25,910 nt of DNA from Nemertoderma westbladi (Eukaryota > Xenacoelomorpha > Nemertodermatida > Nemertodermatidae), in NCBI GenBank assembly GCA_032718475.1, contig JAUCBJ010000504.1, positions 1 to 25,910 of the forward strand. Direction: 5' to 3'. Each line of letters starts with the position of its first letter. Position 1 is the stretch's first letter. Below are positions 21,401 through 25,910 of the stretch, piece by piece. The notes below the pieces were generated by a model that did not search any database, was not told the origin of the DNA, and saw only the letters and a list, made by a program, of their open reading frames with translations. Made by a program: the position numbers and the translations under genes.

Positions 21401-24400
21401 CGCCGACCTCCTCCTGGGACAGCTCTGTGCGAACACCGCAGACGACAAAGAAATACGAGACACTATCTACAGGAGTTTTGTTACAGTTGAGAAGGGATTC
21501 TTCTTGTCTATAGAAGACGAATTGACTCAACTCCAACTTCTCAAAATGAAACTATCCGAGTCACAGAATGAGGGTAAGAACCGAATGTAGGTTTCCTACG
21601 TGTCTTCTAGTGAACCTGTACTACTCAGGCAGTGATTCACCTTCCTTTTGTGTACTTTATGTAAACCTTGTCTATACTTTTGATCCATCCTTGCAACAAA
21701 CTCAATAATGGACCTGCTGTAAGATATTATACTATTACTAAATAATTTAAATAAATAATTAATGAAGGATATTTGTTGACGATAATAAATTCTGAAGGAA
21801 ATTTATTTATCCTTAAAGAAATAAATTGGAGTTAGAGCTGTTATTGCATTTCTGTAATTATTTAATGATAGTATAATATGATTTTGTTCAGAAATGGAAA
21901 AATAAGGAAGCGCGTCACCGGGGGTTGAACCAGCGCTATACGCGCGTTTCGGCCTATCAGGCCTCGTATTATATAGTGCTAACCAGTTCAGCCACACTCC
22001 CCTGACTGTTTTCTTCCTATCTAATCCACTTCTATTGGAAGCGAAATGTACCTGAATTAAGACACTATATTCCAGGACAGGTGTATACATACATCCTTAT
22101 ATTTAATTTAAATGTATAATTAAATGTAATTAATATTCTCACATGGCTCACACTGCCATGGGTTTATTTCAGAAATTGCGACCCTACGGACTGAAAATGC
22201 TAACCTACTACAATTTTGAATGTTTTTGCAGCCGTTGAAAGCCATGTAATAATACACCATTATCTTGAAAATGAATAGCTCTGTGTGTTTGTTATGTAAT
22301 ATTATATAGGTTTTGCATTGTGGGCCAGAGAAGTTATGGAATAAGAAATGGTTATAAGTTCTGAATTATGAAATATATGATATGTTTAGAATTATATGTA
22401 TTTTCTTAATAAATGGCCTGCAGTGGTAGCAAAAATATGAAACTTCCCAACGACCGTATTTCAGCAATATATTTACTTAATTAGCTTATCATTAACGACT
22501 GACTTAATATGTAATTGACCTCGCTAGCCACCCTCAATCTCCCTCGTAAAATTATACATCTAGCCATCTAGGTTCGGCTGGGAAAACAACTTTATTTCAC
22601 TACAATGTATAATTCTATTTCTGCTGCATTCTCTAGGTTATTCCCATGAATTGATTAGCGAGATAGAGAAAGGCCGTGCAGCTATTGCCGGGGGGACCAC
22701 TGCTTCTATTGTTTTTGTGTGGGACAATAAGCTATACGTGGCTAACGTTGGAGATTCAAGGTGAGGCAATGAATAACTGAGAGGCCAGCCTCACACGAGG
22801 CAAATATTAACAAGTATAAAAAAAATGCGATGTGTCGTTATGTCTAGTAAATTAGTTAGTAATGTTTACAATGCCTTACCAAAGGTTTTTAAACAGTTAC
22901 TGATTAAAGATCCTCCTGTCTTACACATTTTATTGTCATAATAAAAACTGTAAGCTGCAACCTAATTTATACACCACTTTTGAGAAAAAATATGTAAATA
23001 AATAAATGGTGTGATCTATGAAATCACGACTGTTAACATTAATATTTACAGAATAAATTTACAAATTTTGTATATTTACAAAATAAAATAATATGTATAT
23101 ATATATAATATATACAATACAAAATAACAAAATAATTCGATATGAATAAAATAATGTGATACGAAATACAAAAATAAGTTTTCGTATCGTATTGTATCCT
23201 GTCCCTGGGCCACAGGGGAAAATCAATTAATATCAATGAAGGGAAAAGAGCAGATTACAGTGGCATGATATATTCTTATTTAGGGTTGTTTTGTGTAAAC
23301 TAAACAAAGAGACACATCATCTGGAGGTCCAACAGTTGAGCACTGACCACACGGTTGCTAATGACGACGAAATGTTTAGGCTCAATCAGTTGGGACTCGA
23401 CTGCAGGGCCATTATGGACGCCGGTCGTCTGGGCGACTCTGACAACACCAGAATTATTGGAGACTACAATCTCAAGGCGGGTTATAAGGTCTGTAAATAT
23501 TAAATTAACTGTAGTTGGGGTAATCATATTATCTATTTTAGTTTTTTTTACTTATTTAACTAAATTGTAACGCGGCCTAACATCAACATCTTCGACTTCC
23601 TGGCTTATAGTTCATTTCGAAAACGGAAAAGTTAGAATGTCAGCTAATCTTATAAGGATTTTTGGACGATCGTTTCTTCAAAAATTTGTCCGTATGTGCC
23701 AAATTTCAATTATATATATATTTTTTTTTTATTTCAATTTGAGCAAGTTGACACTTAACTTTTTGAACAAGTTAATCTTGTTCAAGTTATGGCTACATGT
23801 CTAGTAATATTGGCCAAAATGTAATTATAATATATTTTAGGTCCTCAATAAGCTAAGACTGTGTATATTGTTACCGTTACTTTATATTATCTGGGTATAT
23901 CTAATAATTTATATACCCGGTAATTTATGTTAGTTTGTATGTTTTCTAGAACGTTGACACGGTGAGTGTTGCTAACGAAGAGGCCGTTATTAGTGAACCA
24001 GATGTTCTATGCGGTTACCCCCTAGAGGAAACCTCCATGTTCCTCATACTCATGACTGCCGGTCTGTACAAATCGATCGTTGAGTGCACGGGATCAGACG
24101 ACCCTAACATGGATGTGGCCATCATGGTCTCCCAAGAATTACAGGTACATTGGTTATTTATAAAGTCAGGTCTAAACTAATGTTGACGGAAATTGACACA
24201 CATTACTGTTCTCGCAGTATTTTCTTTGACAGTAAAGTAAATTAATATGGCCCATCTATGAGGATGATAGTACTTTGGTAGAACCTAAGCTGCTGTCATG
24301 TGCCTTATAATAGAAAAAACCTCGTGGGTCAAGATCACTTCAAGTGGCCAAAATTAGGTTGGTATTTTCGTCAAAAATTTTTGTTTCAAAACCTATAAAC

Positions 24401-25148
24401 ATATTCATATCGTTGCAAATTAACCATGACCTGTAATACCAAAAAATGCCGGTTATCTTAAGATATAAATTATTGGAAATGATCGAGGAAGTCAAAAGTT
24501 ACGGCGTGTCTAATGTTTTTGTTGGCCACTTTTAGTGATTTTGACTCTCTAGTGTAAATATGAATTCATATCACAATCCCTGGGTGAACCTAAGCAAAAT
24601 CATCATGTTGGCATCTCTAAACACAAAGACGCAAACCACAACGCTGCGGTAAGAAAGCCAACACAACCCTCGGTGATAGAATGCATCTTGCTACAGTCTG
24701 CATCTAAGAACATCTGATGAGGTCTGAGCAAGAGGTAACATTTGCAGGATTAATCCCTTTCTAATGAATTGATGATGTGGGTAGGTACACATTTTCAAAG
24801 AAACTTCTGGGTTACATTTTATTTACTACACATAGTACCATGTAGGCCTATAATAAAAAAACATGTTAAAATGTTACAGTGCCAGAGCACCATTCATGGG
24901 GTTTGTCAGAACATAGTCAACCGTGTAGTACGACACCATCACGATGAGTTTATGAGGAATTCTAATTCCGCATCTTTACACGAAGACATGACCTTGTTGA
25001 TTCGCAATTTCAACCATCACCAACCGTACGCACTGAAGGGCTCCAAAAACATGGAGAGTCCATCGCCAATCATAATGGCCCAATGCCACCCAAACAGCTC
25101 CAGGGCTCAGCTCTTACGATCGGATATCATAGAAGTTATCATTCCCAG
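15305..25148 (+). CDS. TAB1: TAB1, TAK1-binding PP2C-like pseudophosphatase (3' end beyond window)
   Basis: TAB1 binds and activates the kinase TAK1 (MAP3K7) in TGF-beta, cytokine and innate immune signalling. Seven coding exons join in frame: 15305-15415, 15570-15715, 21395-21573, 22637-22760, 23284-23488, 23950-24144 and 24880-25148. They give about 342 residues covering the PP2C-like domain. TAB1-specific stretches include SWTDDIPVCHLSGVGS, ADLLLGQL, NKLYVANVG, DHTVANDDEMFRLNQLGLD and HEDMTLLIRNF. The domain keeps FDGYD and VGDSR but has TAG where PP2C has SDG, and ED where PP2C has DN, so metal binding is probably lost. The C-terminal TAK1-binding tail must lie beyond 25148, since the last exon ends at a GTGAGT donor in mid-codon. 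Intron 2 hosts three genes on the opposite strand. Confidence 0.93.
15570..15715 (+). CDS. TAB1: TAB1 exon 2
   Basis: Acceptor GCCGCAG, donor GTGAGT. It encodes FEDFSF and YGIFDGYDSPRAA, the first metal-site region of the PP2C fold. It ends two bases into a Gln codon that exon 3 completes. Confidence 0.9.
16189..16330. repeat. 142-bp inverted repeat, MITE-like
   Basis: Arms of about 30 bp at 16189-16219 and 16302-16330 are inverted copies with few differences (CCATGTGAA...TACCAGGTTTTCACT against AGTGAAACCTGGTA...TTCACATGG). The interior is AT-rich and non-coding. No target duplication is clear. Confidence 0.6.
17133..17163 (+). repeat. TGTC-rich microsatellite
   Basis: Imperfect repeats of TGTC/TCTG. 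A similar tract lies on the other side of the foldback element at 17690-17722. Confidence 0.7.
17230..17606. mobile_element. 377-bp foldback/MITE with ~24-bp terminal inverted repeats
   Basis: The ends are inverted copies of TAGTCATTGGGGGTAAAAAA plus a short A-run and CA, differing only in the A-run length. TA lies outside both ends (17228-17229 and 17607-17608), consistent with a TA target duplication. Inside, GGGGTAAAAAAA recurs as an internal palindrome near 17402-17428, and CGGCCTAATC is matched by its complement near 17546-17557. No protein is encoded. Confidence 0.8.
17690..17722 (+). repeat. TGTC-rich microsatellite
   Basis: Imperfect CTGT/TTGT repeats, resembling the tract at 17133-17163. 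The foldback element may have inserted into or beside one ancestral microsatellite region. Confidence 0.7.
18432..19052 (-). CDS. Gene A: predicted mitochondrial single-pass membrane protein, family not recognised
   Basis: 206 residues from one intronless frame. The N-terminus (MFRGIRTHLYSNIFPRKPP) is rich in Arg and hydroxyl residues with no acidic residue in the first 40, like a mitochondrial presequence. A charged stretch (~50-95) is followed by one membrane segment (WVWPCIGLLVINFLILIAV, ~110-128), a basic/acidic linker, and a C-terminal module that contains ALNPGLVPGPEQGVYAPINM. Paralog B aligns along the membrane segment and C-module. The ATG lies 4 nt after the TMEM199 stop, in a different frame, so a single bicistronic mRNA is likely. 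A 172-bp tract (18489-18660) is nearly identical to B. I do not know the function, and mitochondrial location is inferred only from the N-terminus. Confidence 0.75.
   Translation of the reverse strand: MFRGIRTHLYSNIFPRKPPAPPRFIKVRSVSTSVLRYRNKTERLVRDSNSKKSSPREHREEKEDMDEQDKLDKFVEAIKDDDIKDTERMSRLSFFEKWVWPCIGLLVINFLILIAVRHHKEDELKRSVRFRVQRQSLEEQVARYRESKALNPGLVPGPEQGVYAPINMIEAIAIPKGALKTDDDKVIAVKGKQTNAEDIRFPLSTT
18489..18660 (-). repeat. 172-bp homology tract, copy in gene A
   Basis: Matches 20167-20338 at 169 of 172 positions by hand alignment without gaps, including third codon positions. Direct repeat orientation, 1.68 kb apart. Confidence 0.9.
19057..19629 (-). CDS. TMEM199: TMEM199/Vma12-family V-ATPase assembly factor
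   Basis: The human and yeast relatives (TMEM199, Vma12p) are ER membrane proteins that help assemble the V0 sector of the proton-pumping V-ATPase. This 190-residue product (human about 208) has the family layout: a soluble N-terminal part with IREISSKLHDHNHPGTHLLDLL and a following RFPE, a charged helix with EYRLLTRDV, then two membrane segments (~135-160, LTAIINVIVTLVGVFVFVFA, and ~165-188, ILVSLFAVLITAVAEFYFLA) joined by a short loop with IFKEAAAR. The ATG at 19629 follows a TTTTAG run by two bases. The gene is intronless and lies inside TAB1 intron 2 on the opposite strand. Gene A starts 4 nt after its stop and gene B ends 522 bp upstream. Confidence 0.85.
   Translation of the reverse strand: MQLYSYDAFTTETSPSCITISNYSKENFAELTLTDDVRAAVDSGSLTVDNIREISSKLHDHNHPGTHLLDLLKGANVRFPERSVEPTDPASEERKRKFRVERLNREYRLLTRDVQRESPAAAVGTEFRAARNQLTAIINVIVTLVGVFVFVFAISHFIFKEAAARILVSLFAVLITAVAEFYFLATRVLD
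19630..20151. other. Spacer between TMEM199 and gene B
   Basis: AT-rich, non-coding on both strands. On the minus strand it would hold the 3' end of gene B and the 5' region of TMEM199. A hairpin-like pair of CTAAAATCAA and TTGATTTTAG lies near 19941-19973. Confidence 0.5.
20152..20730 (-). CDS. Gene B: paralog of gene A, predicted mitochondrial single-pass membrane protein
   Basis: 192 residues, intronless. The N-terminal 60 residues are basic and hydrophobic, ending in SIPRRRFVSKF, consistent with a mitochondrial presequence. A charged stretch is followed by a membrane segment (WIFPFLGILLIYMFFLLAR, ~95-113) that aligns with that of gene A. The C-terminal module RQSLDEQVARYRESKALNPG and onward is nearly identical to A, then the ends differ (AAKDI here). 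The first 130 residues have diverged strongly, so A and B are old paralogs with a recently homogenised 3' part (20167-20338). The ATG at 20730 is the only Met before the membrane segment. An upstream exon is possible, as CTGTAACAG lies 6 nt before the ATG. Family not recognised. Confidence 0.7.
   Translation of the reverse strand: MSYIIALSCSYNRPNHLISSAVGPIPIGAVAPRWRKLNAPVASKASIPRRRFVSKFENDNKNESNKKEKREWIKVDQNKDFIDEYQRRASRFAYVKRWIFPFLGILLIYMFFLLARKQENKREIERCAKRHVHRQSLDEQVARYRESKALNPGLVPGPEQGVYAPINMIEAIAIPKGALKTDDDKVIAAKDI
20167..20338 (-). repeat. 172-bp homology tract, copy in gene B
   Basis: Partner of 18489-18660. Identity stops sharply at both edges: at the codon after VIA at the 3' side, and before the VHRQS codons at the 5' side of the coding sense. 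Confidence 0.9.
20731..21394. other. TAB1 intron 2, 3' part and gene B upstream region
   Basis: Non-coding. It would hold the minus-strand promoter of gene B and the 3' end of the TAB1 intron. The palindromic word GGTACCGGTACC lies near 21012. A pyrimidine-poor TTAATTACAG acceptor ends the intron. Confidence 0.5.
21395..21573 (+). CDS. TAB1: TAB1 exon 3
   Basis: Completes the Gln codon from exon 2 and continues FPADLLLGQLCAN, then a helix with FVTVEKGFFLSIEDEL, matching the TAB1 helix after the first metal site. Donor GTAAGA after one base of the next Gly codon. Confidence 0.93.
21574..22636 (+). other. TAB1 intron 3
   Basis: AT-rich intron with a tRNA-like sequence at 21911-22005 on the minus strand and no other recognised content. 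Confidence 0.8.
21911..22005 (-). repeat. tRNA-like / SINE-head-like sequence in TAB1 intron 3
   Basis: On the minus strand, TGGCTGAACTGGTTAGCAC (box A type) lies near the start and GGTTCAACCCC (box B type) about 50 bases later, spaced as in a tRNA with a long variable arm. GGCC-TGATA-GGCC and GCGC-GTATA-GCGC hairpins lie between. The T-stem pairs poorly, and an A/T-rich run with TTATTTTT follows as a possible polymerase III stop. Either a tRNA-derived SINE fragment or a tRNA pseudogene. Confidence 0.5.
22637..22760 (+). CDS. TAB1: TAB1 exon 4
   Basis: Acceptor TTCTCTAG, donor GTGAGG. It encodes AIAGGTTASIVFVW and NKLYVANVGDS. GGTTA and VGDSR are the standard PP2C core motifs. The exon ends after two bases of the Arg codon. 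Confidence 0.93.
23284..23488 (+). CDS. TAB1: TAB1 exon 5
   Basis: Starts by completing the Arg of GDSR, then VVLCKLNK and DHTVANDDEMFRLNQLGLD, RIIGDYNLKAGYK, all TAB1-like. The donor is GTCTGT, a weak GT site; a GTAAAT lies 4 bases downstream but would shift the frame. Confidence 0.9.
23950..24144 (+). CDS. TAB1: TAB1 exon 6
   Basis: Acceptor TTTTCTAG. It encodes VISEPDVLCGYPLEE and FLILMTAGLYKSI, the latter replacing the PP2C SDGLWD metal-site segment. Phase 0 donor GTACAT. Confidence 0.92.
24880..25148 (+). CDS. TAB1: TAB1 exon 7 (last exon in window)
   Basis: Acceptor ATGTTACAG, then CQSTIHGVCQNIVNRVV and HEDMTLLIRNFN, the last strand of the PP2C-like domain, followed by a linker rich in Ser and Pro. 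It ends in a partial codon at GTGAGT, so more exons follow beyond the window. Confidence 0.92.
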
Positions 25149-25910
25149 GTGAGTGGGTGGTCGAGACGTGTGATTTGGTGGCGGTAGTTAAAATCGAATG
25201 GGTTGAGTGTTGTAAAGGCTTTTGCGGAATTAGCCGGTTATTTTCCCCGTAAAGTACTCTGTAGTTGGTTTAACAGGCATAAAAGGCCGTGTCCTTACTG
25301 TACTGGTGTTTTAGAGGACATAAAAGCCATTTCTTCTGTATGTGTACTTTAGCGGACATAATTAGCAATTTTATGACGCAATGCGCCAAATCCTCTGTAA
25401 ACAGTGTAGGTCATTGGTCAGTAAGGATGGCACATTTTTGCAAATTCACACTTTTGCTTATAAATCCAGTTTACATCAACCGATTTTAATGGTTGATGGC
25501 TCGTTTTGAAGATTAGAGCGAGCTCTACAACATAGATAAAATCTGAGTTGCACACTAATATTGTATTTTCACTACAAGAAGTCAAGTCATAAAAATGTAT
25601 ACCTTGGTGTCTACCTTGGGCGTTGCAAAATATAGTCCCCATGAAATAAGCTGCCACACAAAAATATGACTTGAATATCTTGGCCAATATTATATACCAA
25701 TCGATAGAGTGGAGGTTGCTTCTTCATTTAATCACAAAGGGCACATAAACATGACCCATGGCTTAAAATAACGTCTAGCATAGCAAACTATATAGAATTT
25801 CACTTTTTTCTTAAAAAAAATACTGTAAAAACAACATCTTACGGACTGTCTACATGGTGTCGGAATGCCGCCAAATAAATATTTATTGTAATGAGTATTG
25901 ATTCTGCTTC
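25149..25910 (+). other. TAB1 intron 7, incomplete
   Basis: AT-rich sequence after the exon 7 donor. I see no further exon and no other gene or repeat. Confidence 0.6.

Noticed and set aside
23039-23236. Hydrophobic 65-codon frame in TAB1 intron 4
   Set aside because: Made of AT-rich low-complexity sequence (Ile/Tyr/Phe runs), no start context and no conservation signal.
1-25910. CRISPR array, prokaryotic operon or phage content
   Set aside because: The tandem arrays lack unique spacers, the genes have spliceosomal introns, and all recognisable proteins are metazoan.

Overview
The window is from an AT-rich invertebrate metazoan genome. Evidence: spliced genes for conserved animal proteins (the exosome nuclease DIS3 and the TAK1 adaptor TAB1), a CR1/Jockey-type LINE, a tRNA-derived SINE with target-site duplications, several foldback elements and long non-coding stretches. 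I cannot name the species. The near-contiguous cistron pair described below would fit a lineage that uses operons, such as tunicates, but that is only a suggestion.

Layout. 1-2830: non-coding, with a 286-bp tandem duplication and an 84/64-bp tandem array carrying a conserved hairpin. About 2831-6354: a 5'-truncated LINE on the + strand, with the end of the endonuclease, the reverse transcriptase and C-terminal region intact, a long 3'UTR with internal duplications, and a 7-bp tandem-repeat tail. 6355-8007: non-coding relics, a G-run, a cluster of inverted repeats, and CCAAT boxes in front of DIS3. 8008-11520: DIS3 in only two exons. 11596-12420: an 825-bp foldback element just past the DIS3 stop. 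12423-15304: non-coding, with a SINE at 13667-13928 and a decayed tRNA-like element. 15305-25148 and beyond: TAB1, seven coding exons seen, 3' end outside the window.

The most interesting region is the 5.7-kb intron 2 of TAB1. It holds three intronless genes on the opposite strand, in transcription order: gene B (20730-20152), a TMEM199/Vma12-family V-ATPase assembly factor (19629-19057) and gene A (19052-18432). The TMEM199 stop and the gene A start are separated by only 4 nt, which looks bicistronic. A and B are diverged paralogs with predicted mitochondrial-type N-termini and one membrane segment. I do not recognise the family. Their last ~57 codons are almost identical in DNA (169/172 by hand count) while the rest has diverged strongly, the signature of recent gene conversion.

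Functions: DIS3 acts in RNA decay by the exosome. TAB1 is an activator of TAK1 kinase with a PP2C-like pseudophosphatase fold. TMEM199 helps assemble the V-ATPase in the ER. No shared pathway is evident, and the arrangement is more interesting as genome architecture than as a pathway.
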